64,000 bases of DNA, taken from assembly GCA_016711295.1 (NCBI GenBank), contig JADJTE010000007.1, positions 186,001 to 250,000 of the forward strand. The letters run 5' to 3'. A program made the translations under genes and the position numbers. The DNA comes from Sphingobacteriales bacterium. GTDB lineage: Bacteria; Bacteroidota; Bacteroidia; Chitinophagales; UBA2359. Positions 17,965 to 27,213 of this stretch are shown piece after piece (position 1 is the first letter of the stretch; each line of letters begins with the position of its first letter). The notes under the pieces are model-generated. The model had not been told where the DNA came from. It saw only the letters and a program-made list of their open reading frames with translations, and ran no database searches.

Positions 17965-19761
17965 ATGAAAACCCTATCTATTATCCTTGTCGCTTGCTTG
18001 GGGACTGTTTTTGCCTATGCGCAAACGGAGTCTCTTGAACCCGACGGCGTATCGTCTATCATATCGGCGGAATATACTATCGAAGCATTGCCTTTTAATA
18101 CAGATGGTGCCGAATTTTCGCCTCTTGCCTACCGCGATGGATTGCTGTTTTGCCGCAATGCGCGAGGTGACTATTGGAGCAATACCCCTCAATTATCGGG
18201 CAATATAGACTTATATTATACCGAAACCAACGGAAATAACCGCTATCAAGCACCCGTTAGAATAAAGGGAGGACTCAATACAGCCCAACACGAAGGGCAA
18301 GCCACGCTGTCGCCTAATGGCAGACATATCTACTTCACCCAAGAACGCATTCAAAGCGGTAGAAAAAGCGTCTGGGGCATTTTTGATGCCGAACTACAAT
18401 ACGGGCAATGGAGCAATGCAAAGGTGCTTTATCAGGGATTCAAACAACACAATTTGGCACACCCCACTTTGAGTGCTGACGGCAATAAACTCTATTTTGC
18501 TGCTGACCTGCCAAGCGGACAAGGCGGTATGGATATTTATGTATGTGATAGGAAAGGTAGCTTTTGGGGGATACCCGCCAACTTAGGTGCGGCGGTCAAT
18601 TCGCCTGCCGATGAGGTTTTTCCGTTTATGCACCCCAATGGTACGCTCTATTTCGCCTCTGACCGCAAAGGCAGTTTGGGCGGATTAGACATCTTTGTAG
18701 CTATCGCTTCTAATAATAGATTCGAGCCAGCGCAAGCCCTACCTTCACCCATCAATTCGCCGAAAGATGATTTTGGGATTACCGTAGCTAATGACGGGCA
18801 AAGCGGCTATTTCAGCACTACCCGCAAGGGCAATGCCGATATTTTTGCATTTACCATAGCTTCGCCCGCCAAATTTGTCTCATTTTATACCGATGCCGAC
18901 GCAGCCATACGCCCCATACCTGCTGCCATATCTGCCCCCACGAAGCAGGCAGCCAATACAGCCGATTGGATAAATACACAACTGTTTGACCCTGCCAACC
19001 CCTTGCTCAACCACGCATTGAGCATCGAAGCCACGCCTTTTGAGCTGGGTAGTGCCGACCTAACACCCCGCACCACAGCCGCCTTAGACAAAGTGGCGGC
19101 TTGGCTACACAGCAACCAATCGTTGATGATTGCCATAGAAGGGCATACCGACGCACGTGGCGACGCTGCTACTAATTTGGTCTTGAGTACAAAACGAGCC
19201 AAAACTGCCCAAAACTACCTCGTCTTGCAAGGTATAAGCCCCGAACGCATCGAAACGCATGGGCGCGGCGAAACCCAAATCCAAAATTATTGCTTGGAAG
19301 GCATCAATTGCCCCGAAGAGAAGCACGCCGAAAATAACCGCCTCGATTTTTACCTTACCCACGGACAATTGTTTGCTACGCCCGTATCGGCTAATTATGC
19401 CGTACAAAACGCACCTATACGCGGCACAGAGTATTTGAATACGAAGTACCAGGTAGGACCGCTCAAAAATATTGATACGCGCACCTATTACGAATACAAA
19501 CAAATTAGCTCCAATTTGAATTTGGAAGATACCCCCAAAGGTAAAGTAGCTATTTTTGGACCTTATTCCACCGAGCAACAAGCCGAAAAAGACCGCGTAA
19601 AAGTCAATGAGCATACGAGCCAAAAAGCTACGGCAGTCATCAAAAAAACACTCAAAACCGTCGAAAGCGGGGGCATTAAAGACGAAAAACCCACCTACGA
19701 GCTATATATCGGTCCCTACAAACATGTCAGCACCGATATATACCACAAATTACACAGCTAA
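17965..19761 (+). CDS. PD40 / OmpA-family outer-membrane protein (PorE-like)
   Basis: 598 residues. Signal peptide MKTLSIILVACLGTVFAYAQ. Residues ~40-310 are PD40/WD40-like beta-propeller repeats (GQATLSPNGRHIYFTQE, ADGNKLYFAAD, PNGTLYFASDRKGSLGG). Residues ~350-470 are an OmpA peptidoglycan-binding domain (FELGSADLTPRTTAALDKVA, IEGHTDARGDAATN, KRAKTAQNYLV). A C-terminal SPOR-like segment follows (KVAIFGPYSTEQQAEKD ... YELYIGPYKHV). This order is close to PorE-type T9SS/gliding components that link the outer membrane to peptidoglycan. The TAA stop is followed by residues that still look coding (NNAPGVRYTPKGM), so the C-terminus may be cut by a mutation or error. Confidence 0.88.
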   Translation: MKTLSIILVACLGTVFAYAQTESLEPDGVSSIISAEYTIEALPFNTDGAEFSPLAYRDGLLFCRNARGDYWSNTPQLSGNIDLYYTETNGNNRYQAPVRIKGGLNTAQHEGQATLSPNGRHIYFTQERIQSGRKSVWGIFDAELQYGQWSNAKVLYQGFKQHNLAHPTLSADGNKLYFAADLPSGQGGMDIYVCDRKGSFWGIPANLGAAVNSPADEVFPFMHPNGTLYFASDRKGSLGGLDIFVAIASNNRFEPAQALPSPINSPKDDFGITVANDGQSGYFSTTRKGNADIFAFTIASPAKFVSFYTDADAAIRPIPAAISAPTKQAANTADWINTQLFDPANPLLNHALSIEATPFELGSADLTPRTTAALDKVAAWLHSNQSLMIAIEGHTDARGDAATNLVLSTKRAKTAQNYLVLQGISPERIETHGRGETQIQNYCLEGINCPEEKHAENNRLDFYLTHGQLFATPVSANYAVQNAPIRGTEYLNTKYQVGPLKNIDTRTYYEYKQISSNLNLEDTPKGKVAIFGPYSTEQQAEKDRVKVNEHTSQKATAVIKKTLKTVESGGIKDEKPTYELYIGPYKHVSTDIYHKLHS

Positions 19762-20017
19762 AACAACGCACCGGGCGTGCGCTATACACCCAAAGGCATG
19801 ATGATTGTGCTGAAACATTTGACAGCACATTAACCGCCGAACAGGTTGCCCAGCGGGTGCCGTCCTCCGTCTTATCGCGCAAAACACAACGCTATATTTA
19901 TACCGATAGCGGTAAATCTTTGCTCAAAACGATTGGCAATAAAAAGCACCAGAAGGAGAGCAAGTAGCATGCCCACTAATCCATTCTAAAAGTCTTAAAC
20001 TTTAATAGCAAAAAAAC

Positions 20018-20057
20018 GCACCACAAATCCTGCAAAGGGTTGTGGTGCTGTTTTTTT
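20018..20057 (+). terminator. Rho-independent terminator
   Basis: Perfect 9-bp stem GCACCACAA / TTGTGGTGC, then TG and TTTTTTT. It lies 256 bases after the OmpA-type stop codon, which is far and fits the idea that the transcript once held a longer reading frame. Confidence 0.8.
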
Positions 20058-20118
20058 AGACTAATATGTGGTTATCAGCACAGGGCATTATGCCAAAAGC
20101 CTTGCTGAAATATACCGC

Positions 20119-20511
20119 CTACATCCATTTCGCTAAAAATCGGAGGTACTCTTTTTTGAGGTCGGTATAGATGTCGCGAAAAGTATTCATTGTTTCGCGG
20201 AGCGACGTATGGTCTTCAAAATATAGGTGGTCAGAAGCAATTGGCTGGTCGTGGGCTATTCTTTCCAACTGATTTTCAGCCTGCTTCACATCATGGCGTG
20301 TTTCGTCAATAACTTCTTTTTGGCGAATAAATTGGTTTTGAAAATGCTCTAACTCTACCATCATCTGGCGGTCGGTATTTTTGCGGGCAACCTCCATGAG
20401 CCTATTCTCAAAAAAACCTATTTCTTCTTTAAAAAAATTGAGTTCATTGAGCCATACTTTTAGTTCAAAGTATAAATCCTTCATGTAGATGTGTTTGTGG
20501 GTACTGCTCAT
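20119..20511 (-). CDS. Conserved hypothetical coiled-coil protein
   Basis: About 121-130 residues; MKDLYFELKVWLNEL at the tenth residue is a likelier start than the first Met. Entirely charged alpha-helix with coiled-coil spacing (EEIGFFENRLMEVARKNTD, RHDVKQAENQLERIAHDQP) and no signal peptide or membrane segment. It resembles small uncharacterised cytoplasmic proteins of Bacteroidota; no function can be assigned. Composition and codon use match neighbouring genes, so it is considered real. Confidence 0.65.
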   Translation of the reverse strand: MSSTHKHIYMKDLYFELKVWLNELNFFKEEIGFFENRLMEVARKNTDRQMMVELEHFQNQFIRQKEVIDETRHDVKQAENQLERIAHDQPIASDHLYFEDHTSLRETMNTFRDIYTDLKKEYLRFLAKWM

Positions 20512-20743
20512 TGGTCAAAATGTGTTAAAACGGTGATTGTAATATAGGAGTAAAAACATCGTCAGCCTGCAAAAATGAGCTATATAGCCATGTTTTGAGG
20601 GGCTGCTAATGGCGAAATAAAGGTAAGGCAAAAAAAGCAAATACCAAGCCATTTGTGCCAAAAAAATGTTTTTTTGGGCTAAACGTTTGGCTGTACGACA
20701 GGATAAAAACGAACGATTTCATTCATTGACGAATGTAATTTAT

Positions 20744-21143
20744 TGGTTTGATGTAACTATTTAGCCTTGTAGGGGGAACTAATCGAATATGCAGCGATGT
20801 CAGACATTATTTGATGAGTATTGCTCATTGCCCCATACCCAAAACCCTATACCCTAAATAAATAGTTACGGTTTGATTTTTTGTATGCTCAGGCTTGTGT
20901 CTATTAGATGTTATAGATGTAATATGCCCACATCACTTTAAAAACAAAACATACTAAATATTATTTATCATAAATTATTGATAGTTAGCAAATTATATCT
21001 TGTATAAATTCCCCTCTTTGAGGGGGTTAGGGGGAGTTTTTGAACTAATATCTCAATTATCTAACGCTATTTCCTAAGTACTAACGCTTGGAAATGGATA
21101 CACGATAGGCAAAATTAATGCTCAGAACTAAGAAATCAGACCA
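20744..21143 (+). repeat. Family C element, copy C1, carrying a family A insertion
   Basis: Ends TGGTTTGATTTTT and (reverse complement) TGGTCTGATTTCT, with an exact 4-bp duplication TTAT at 20740-20743 and 21144-21147. Copy A3 has inserted inside its left terminal repeat; without it C1 is about 275 bp. It shares with C2 and C3 a central CCCTCTTTGAGGGGG palindrome and the stretch ATCTCAATTATCTAACGC. Non-coding. Confidence 0.85.
20753..20869 (-). repeat. Family A miniature element, copy A3
   Basis: 117 bp, reverse orientation (CCCTATACCCTAAATAAATAGTTAC at the right is the family's left end). Exact 8-bp duplication GGTTTGAT at 20745-20752 and 20870-20877, which is part of the family C terminal repeat, so A3 arrived after C1. 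Confidence 0.9.
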
Positions 21144-21419
21144 TTATATTACAAATATTTTGTGAATTACTTTTTGCATATACTAACTATTTAAAATGAA
21201 TGCCCAGCCCAGAAATTTATCCCTAATTCTGCGATTTTATGAAGTAGATTTTGTCGAAAAGCCTTGTATATCGAGCATTTCTATGGCAAAAGTTCGAGAA
21301 AAAAGCTACGCAATGATAGAAAGAAGCATTTTTGTAAAAAAATCCTTATAGTCCAAGCCTTTCAAAGCAATTTAGCAAGCCACTACGTGTTTTTTTAGGA
21401 ACTGAGGGATTAAGTAGAA
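21144..21419 (+). other. Non-coding gap with a worn repeat remnant
   Basis: No gene. ACTAACTATTTAAAATG near 21183 and GCCTTGTATATCGAGCATTTC near 21263 resemble the end and the middle of family B (compare GCCTTGTATGCCAAGCATTTT near 26953), so this is probably an old, decayed family B copy. Confidence 0.45.
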
Positions 21420-21445
21420 TCGGCGCGGCATTGCTGCCGCGCCGA
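21420..21445 (-). terminator. Strong GC hairpin after the EF-G-like gene
   Basis: Perfect 11-bp stem TCGGCGCGGCA / TGCCGCGCCGA with a TTGC loop, 25 bases past the minus-strand stop at 21471. A T-run is weak. Confidence 0.7.
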
Positions 21446-21470
21446 GCTGTCTATGATGTGTGTGAAATAT

Positions 21471-23641
21471 TCAGTTGCTGTGTTTTGGGCTGTTCCAAAC
21501 GCCTAATGGTGGTGGTCTTCGTCGGCGTGGGCTTTTGTAGTCGTCTATCAGTTTTTTCTGTATATCGGACGGCACGGGTGCGAACTCGCTAAAACGCTGG
21601 GTATGTTTTGCCCTTCCTTGCGACAAGGAGCGCAGTGTAGAGGAGTATTTGTATAACTCTAACAAGGGTACGCGGGCTATTATTTTTTGGTAATGTCCGT
21701 CGGCTTCCATACCCATAATCATAGCGCGGCGCGTTTGTAGGTCGCCCATCACGTCGCCTGTCGAATCGCCCGACACCAAGATTTCTACATCGTATATTGG
21801 CTCCAATATTTGTGGGCTGCCGTCTTGGAAAAGCTGTTTGAAAGCCATTGTCGATGCCAATTTGAAAGCCATATCGTTTGAGTCTACGGCGTGCATTTTT
21901 CCGTCATAAATACTCACTCGCACGTCTCGCACTCGCGAGCCAGTGAGCGGTCCTGTTTGCATTTTTTCCATAATGCCTTTCAAGATAGCACTCATAAATT
22001 TGGCATCGATAGAGCCGCCTACTACACAATTGTTAAACACTAATTTGCCGCCCCATTCCAATTCATGCTCTTCGTTGCTGCGCGGGCGGGGATGCCTGCG
22101 GTGCTGACATTCCTTCGTAATAGGGTTCGACCAACATAGCACTTCGGCAAACTGCCCTGCTCCGCCCGATTGCTTTTATGCCGATAGGTAGCTTGTACGG
22201 ATCGTTGTATGGTTTCGCGGAAAGATATGCGGGGTTTTTCAAAGTCCACTTTCAGTTTATACAGGTTTTCAAGTTTCCATTTAGCAACGTTTAGGTGCAA
22301 CTCGCCTTGCCCGCTCAATAACATTTGTTTGAGTTCGGCAGATTGTTCGAGTATGAGGGTAGGGTCTTCGGCGGATAAGTGGTGTATAGCTTGGGCTATT
22401 TTTTCAAAATCGGCTTTATTGTCGGTATGCAAGGCAACTGTGATACGCGGTTCGGGAAATTCGATAGGCGATATATGAAACGGTTTGCCTTTTTCGTGTA
22501 GGGTGTTATTGGTATGGGTCGATTTGAGTTTGACCGTAGCTCCGATATCGCCTGCTTTGAGCGATTGCACTATGCTGCGGTTTTTGCCGTTCATGACAAA
22601 TAATTGACTGATACGCTCTGCCGCGCCCGTTTCGGAATTGATGAGTTCCATACCGCTTTTTACCTCGCCCGAATATACTTTAAAGAACGACATATCGCCT
22701 AAGTGGGGCTCGGAGATGGTTTTGAATACAAACAGGCAAGTGGGTCCGTTGGAGTCGCAAGGCAGGGTAAGCCCGCTTTTGCGCGATACGGGTGGCATGT
22801 CTTGTGCTGATGGGGCTATATCGTGCAAAAAGCCCAATATGCGCCCGCTACCCATGTCTTGTTTAGCCGAGCAGCAAAAGAGCGGGAACAAGTCGTGGTG
22901 TATCATAGCGGCTTTTAAACCTTGCGACATTTCTGCTTCGTCTAGCGAACCTTGCTCGAAATATTTCTCCATTAGCGTTTCGTCATGTACGGCGATGGCT
23001 TCTATCAATTGATTGTGGAGTTCACCAGCGCGGTCTTTTTCGGAGGCAGGAATGGGCAATTTTTGTGGTTTGCCGCCGTTGGGACTGAATTGGTACATCG
23101 TCATTTTGAGTACGTCAATAATGGCATTGAAGCCGCGCCCTTGGTTCAGGGGATATTGCACTACTGTAACGGCATCGCCAAATCGCTGTTTGGCTTGTTC
23201 TACGGTAGCATCAAAATCGGCTTTTTCGCCGTCGCATCGATTGACGACAAAAATCATGGGCGTTTTAAATTTTTCGGTATATTCCCAAACGATTTCCGAA
23301 CCTACTTCAACGCCACTTTCGGCATTGAGTACCATAATGCCTGTGTCGGCGACGCGCAGGGCTGATATGATTTCGCCCGCAAAATCATCAATGCCTGGCG
23401 TATCTATGATATTAATTTTGTGGTCTTTCCATTCGAGGTGTAGCACTGAATCAAATACAGAGTTACCGCGCTCGTGTTCGAGTTCGGTATAGTCCGATAC
23501 AGTGTTGCCTTCTTCGACTGTTCCGCGCCGACTGATTTCGCCTGCTTCGAACAACATGGTTTCGGCAAGGGTAGTTTTGCCACAACCCGCGTGTCCGAGC
23601 ACAGCTACATTTTTGATTTGTCCGGTTTCAAAATGCTTCAT
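21471..23641 (-). CDS. Elongation factor G-like translational GTPase, frameshifted at ~22080-22175
   Basis: The N-terminal frame covers the GTPase domain: GHAGCGKTTLAE (P-loop), DTPGIDDF (G3) and VVNRCD (G4). Domains II-III follow, including SGQGELHLNVAKW. The C-terminal frame gives ELEWGGKLVFNNCVVGGSID, GPLTGSRVRDVRVSIYDGKMH, GDLQTRRAMIMGMEADGHYQ and YSSTLRSLSQGRAKH, i.e. domains IV-V. Between them the reading runs through three frames over ~90 bases; the third frame supplies LVEPYYEGMSAPQ. Joined length is ~715. The sequence is of the divergent FusA2-like group, which lacks the canonical EF-G N-terminus and has unclear duty in translation. Either sequencing error or recent loss; domain IV itself is intact. 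Confidence 0.85.
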
Positions 23642-23831
23642 ACGAATAGCAATTAAAAGGTGAATGGTATTGTTTAGTGCCTGAAAGTTAGGTGTTTTTA
23701 GTGCAATATTATAATACCGCGCTACTTTTTTTTCGTTAGCCGCTTTTTTTATGCTAAGGGGCTATTCCAAGCGGCAGAGCCAAATTTTTGGAATACTGCA
23801 TCTGAGCAAAATTGTAGCGTTTACATAAGTT

Positions 23832-23868
23832 TGCCCCTTGCTTTGCGGTATGGGCAACACAAGGGGCA
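23832..23868 (-). terminator. Hairpin after the LpoA-like gene
   Basis: Stem TGCCCCTTG / CAAGGGGCA with a 19-base loop, 23 bases beyond the minus-strand stop at 23891. It lacks a clean T-run. Confidence 0.45.
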
Positions 23869-23890
23869 ATGATTGGGTTGTCGGCCAGTT

Positions 23891-25254
23891 TTAATTTACT
23901 TTTTCTAGCACATAATCGCTGCGAAATCGTATAATATTAATGTATTTATTTTCTATGTATTCGGTAATGGCTTTATTGGTCTTGCCTGCCACAGGTCGGA
24001 ATTTAAAGTTGCCAAACAAACCACCTTTATCGCTCAATTTGCCGCCCGCTTGCCTGCCGTATTGGTATTGCATGGCGCCAAAATAGGTGATAATATCGTA
24101 GGCTCTGGCGGCGGTTTCGGTGGGATAATGGCGATATTTGGCATAAAAAGTCTGTCTAAATCGCTCTATTTCAGGTGAGCGGGTATCAAAAAACGGCGTA
24201 GTATAATGAAAATCGAGATTGGCTAATTCGTCTAAGGGCAAATTGGGTAGGTCTATCCAATTAGGCATACCAAATATGCTGATGTCGTAGCGGTTTCGCA
24301 GCGAGTTGAGTTTGTTCGTGAGGTCGACGATAAGGGCTTCGTCTGCAAAATCGGTTATGACAAAGATATTTCGCTCATAGAGGTTCATTTGGGCACTTAT
24401 GTCTGCCTCTGACGTAATGCCTGTTTTATAGCTCAACGGCAATACCTGCATAGTGCTTTCGGGCTTAGCGGCGGCGCGTTGGCTGAACAAAGCAGCGAGG
24501 CTCTGCTCGTTGTTTCGTTTGCCTGCTACGGTAATAATGCGTTTGGCGGCATAGCTGTGCTGTATATAGTCATATATCGCGCTGCAATGTGTTTCGATGG
24601 GCGGGCTGGCGATGATGTAGTAGGGATTCTCTTTTGTATTCTGTGTAGCGGGCGACAAGGGCGAAACATTATATATTTTTTGGCGTTTGGCGTATGCGGC
24701 GGTTTCTTTCAGTTCGCTGTTGTTGATGGGGCCGATAATGAGGTCGATATGTCGCATAGTGAGGCTATCGGCAAGTAGGCGGCTCACTTTGGCGGGGTTA
24801 TTTTCGGTATCGAATACCTGCACGGGCAGGTCGACGCCTTGCATACGCAGGTGGTCTAATCCGCACAAAAAGCCTGGTAAAATTCGAGTGCCATTTTTGA
24901 TTTCTCCGATAGCGAATCGGTATTCATACCTTCGTGGTATTGCTGCGCCATAATCGGCAACATCAGGGCTATATCGGTTTGTTTGTCCGCTATGGTGGGC
25001 GCGGGCGGCACGGCAACGGGTGGTTCTTTCTTGGGCGGATTAGCGGGCGGGGGCAGCGGGCGGGGGTCGGGTTTGGGTCGGGTGGTTGGTTCGGGAGGGG
25101 TCGGGTCGGGTTTGGGTATAGCGGGCGGCACATCTACAACAATAGGCGGCGGTATGGGTGCTTGTTGTGCTTTTTTAACACCACACGAGCCGAGCAAAGC
25201 CGACAAACCTATTATTGCGAAACAACCTAATGAGTATAAACGAAAACGGTACAT
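23891..25254 (-). CDS. Lipoprotein with type 1 periplasmic-binding fold (LpoA-like), one frameshift
   Basis: The ORF from 25254 starts with a lipoprotein signal (CFAIIGLSALLGSC, lipobox LGSC). A Pro-rich linker (~residues 38-90) and ALMLPIMAQQYHEG open the binding fold. The rest of the fold is in the next frame: LPVQVFDTENNPAKV, HIDLIIGPINNSELKE, ATAARAYDIITYFGAM. The join is at 24867-24871, where one T of a T6 run (minus strand) is missing: GCTTTTTGTG must be GCTTTTTTGTG to read FYQAFLCGLDHL. Resembles LpoA/YraM or branched-chain-amino-acid-binding proteins. Anchored in a membrane of the envelope; a role in peptidoglycan synthesis is only a guess. Sits between miaB (105 bases upstream, same strand) and the EF-G-like gene. 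Confidence 0.8.
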
Positions 25255-25358
25255 AGGAGCGAGAAAGTTGTGAGTGATGAAAAGTCCAGTAGCATCTGCC
25301 GAATTGAGGCAGGCAAGCTACGAAGCCAAGCTATCAACGGCAGCATTAGTGCCAAATG

Positions 25359-26810
25359 TTATACAACACGCCCTTTCATCGAGGCTAAGGTACAACTTTC
25401 GATGAGGACGTTCACATAATCGCCCGGTTGATGATTGCCGCGCGGGAAAATAACCATTTTGTTTTGGTCAGTTCGTCCGCATAGGTCTTCGTCGGAGCGT
25501 TTAGATGGTTTTTCTGCCAATATGCGAAACACTTTACCAAGGTCGGCTTGGTTGCGCAACAATGAATGTTCGTTTTGCAGGGCTATTATTTCTTGCAAGC
25601 GGCGATTTTTGACTTCGGGCGGTACGTCGTCGGGATAGCGGCGAGCGGCGAGCGTTCCTGGTCGCTCGGAATAAGCAAACATATACGCCATTTCGTATTT
25701 TACAGCCTCCATTATCGACAGGGTTTCGGCGTGTTCGGCTTCGGTTTCGCCGCAGAATCCCGCAATTACGTCTGTCGATATAGCACAATTGGGCAAAATG
25801 CGTCTTATGGCAGCTATTTTTTCCAAATACCAAGCTCGGTCGTAAGTTCGGTTCATTCGTTTGAGTACCTCCGAGCTACCTGCTTGTACGGGCAAGTGTA
25901 TATAATTGCAGACATTATCGTATTTCGCCATTGTATATAACACATCGTCGGTAATGTCTTTGGGGTGCGAGGTCGAAAAGCGCACGCGCAAGTCGGGGCT
26001 TAGGAGGGCGATCATCTCTAATAGTTGGGCAAAAGTGACGGTCTGTTCGGTTTCGGGGTTTTGCCACTTATACGAATCGACATTTTGCCCTAATAGGGTC
26101 ACTTCTTTGTAGCCTCGTGCTACCAAATCCTGTGCTTCGGCAACGATAGAAAAGGCATTGCGGCTACGCTCGCGCCCGCGCGTAAAGGGCACTACGCAAA
26201 ACGAGCACATATTGTCGCAGCCGCGCATGATAGAGATAAACGCGGTCACGCCGTTGGCATCTAACCTAATGGGGCTAATGTCGGCGTAGGTTTCTTCGCG
26301 CGATAGCAATACGTTGACGGCTTTTTGCCCGCCACTTGCTTCGAGTGCTAATTTGGGCAAGTCGCGATAAGCATCGGGTCCTACTACGATATCTACGATG
26401 CGCTCTTGTTCGAGCAAGTTCTTTTTGAGGCGTTCTGCCATACAACCCAGCAGCCCTATGAGCATGTCGGGGCGTTGTTTTTTGAGGTTGTTCAGGTTGC
26501 GCAGTCGGGCGCGTATGCGGTCTTCGGCTTTTTCGCGTATCGCACAGGTATTGAGTAGCACGAGGTCTGCCTCTTCGCAATTGCGCGTAATGCCGTAGCC
26601 TTCGGCTTGCAAGATAGCGGCAACAATTTCGCTATCGCTAAAATTCATTTGGCAACCATAGCTTTCGATATAGTAATATTTGCCATTGAATATCGCGGGC
26701 GGAGCTATTTCGAGGTCGAGGGCTTCGCCCTGTCGGTCTTCGGATAGGGGTTGGTGGCGATGTAGTTGTAGCTCGGCAACTATATCCGTTTCATAGGTGT
26801 TGGTGTGCAT
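25359..26810 (-). CDS. miaB: tRNA-2-methylthio-N6-dimethylallyladenosine synthase MiaB
   Basis: 483 residues. An N-terminal methylthiotransferase domain has YIESYGCQMNFSDSE, LLNTCAIREKAEDRI and LLGCMAERLK, the three cysteines that hold the auxiliary 4Fe-4S cluster. The radical SAM core has MRGCDNMCSFCVVPFTRGRE (CxxxCxxC), GQNVDSYKW and DVIAGFCGETEAEHAE. A C-terminal TRAM domain follows (NHQPGDYVNVLIESCTLASMKGRVV). The enzyme adds the 2-methylthio group to i6A37 in tRNAs reading UNN codons. Full length and intact. The downstream LpoA-like gene in the same direction may be cotranscribed. Confidence 0.97.
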   Translation of the reverse strand: MHTNTYETDIVAELQLHRHQPLSEDRQGEALDLEIAPPAIFNGKYYYIESYGCQMNFSDSEIVAAILQAEGYGITRNCEEADLVLLNTCAIREKAEDRIRARLRNLNNLKKQRPDMLIGLLGCMAERLKKNLLEQERIVDIVVGPDAYRDLPKLALEASGGQKAVNVLLSREETYADISPIRLDANGVTAFISIMRGCDNMCSFCVVPFTRGRERSRNAFSIVAEAQDLVARGYKEVTLLGQNVDSYKWQNPETEQTVTFAQLLEMIALLSPDLRVRFSTSHPKDITDDVLYTMAKYDNVCNYIHLPVQAGSSEVLKRMNRTYDRAWYLEKIAAIRRILPNCAISTDVIAGFCGETEAEHAETLSIMEAVKYEMAYMFAYSERPGTLAARRYPDDVPPEVKNRRLQEIIALQNEHSLLRNQADLGKVFRILAEKPSKRSDEDLCGRTDQNKMVIFPRGNHQPGDYVNVLIESCTLASMKGRVV

Positions 26811-26868
26811 ATCGGTTCAGGGAGGGGATAGTTAGGCGTAAATGCTAAGGGGGAGTTATAGACTTCGG

Positions 26869-27206
26869 GTAACTATTTAGGCATTACACCTCTTTGTTTT
26901 GATTAGACTGCTCGCAAAAGTCCGTGCGGAATACAGGTATTAGGGCATTGGAAAGCCTTGTATGCCAAGCATTTTGGTGCTAAAAAATGGCTTCTCAATC
27001 CCGTTAGTGATAAAACATTGGCAGTAAAGAAATATCAACAAAATACAATCCCGTAGGGATATAATGTTAGATGCCATGCCTACGGGATTTTAAGAATCGA
27101 TTAAGGTAATTTCTGCATTTCCCAAATGTAAGGCTAAATTTCCGATTTTTTACTTTCGCAGGAAATCTAATGAATAACCGAGTGACGAAACTGCTTAAAT
27201 AGTTAC
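26869..27206 (-). repeat. Family B element, copy B2 (338 bp)
   Basis: Ends GTAACTATTTAGGC and GCTTAAATAGTTAC. Its right ~200 bases match B1's left part in reverse. The middle holds GCCTTGTATGCCAAGC and two ATCCCGTAGG/CCTACGGGAT arms that can fold into a hairpin. The 8-bp target duplication is not recognisable, so this is an older insertion. It fills most of the miaB-thiolase gap. Confidence 0.8.
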
Positions 27207-27213
27207 CAAAGTT

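Noticed and set aside
22638..23656. Plus-strand ORFs of 60-159 residues
   Set aside because: Antisense of the EF-G-like GTPase, whose motifs are unmistakable.
24934..25273. Gly/Arg-rich plus-strand ORFs of 96-98 residues
   Set aside because: They are the antisense of the Pro-rich linker of the LpoA-like lipoprotein.
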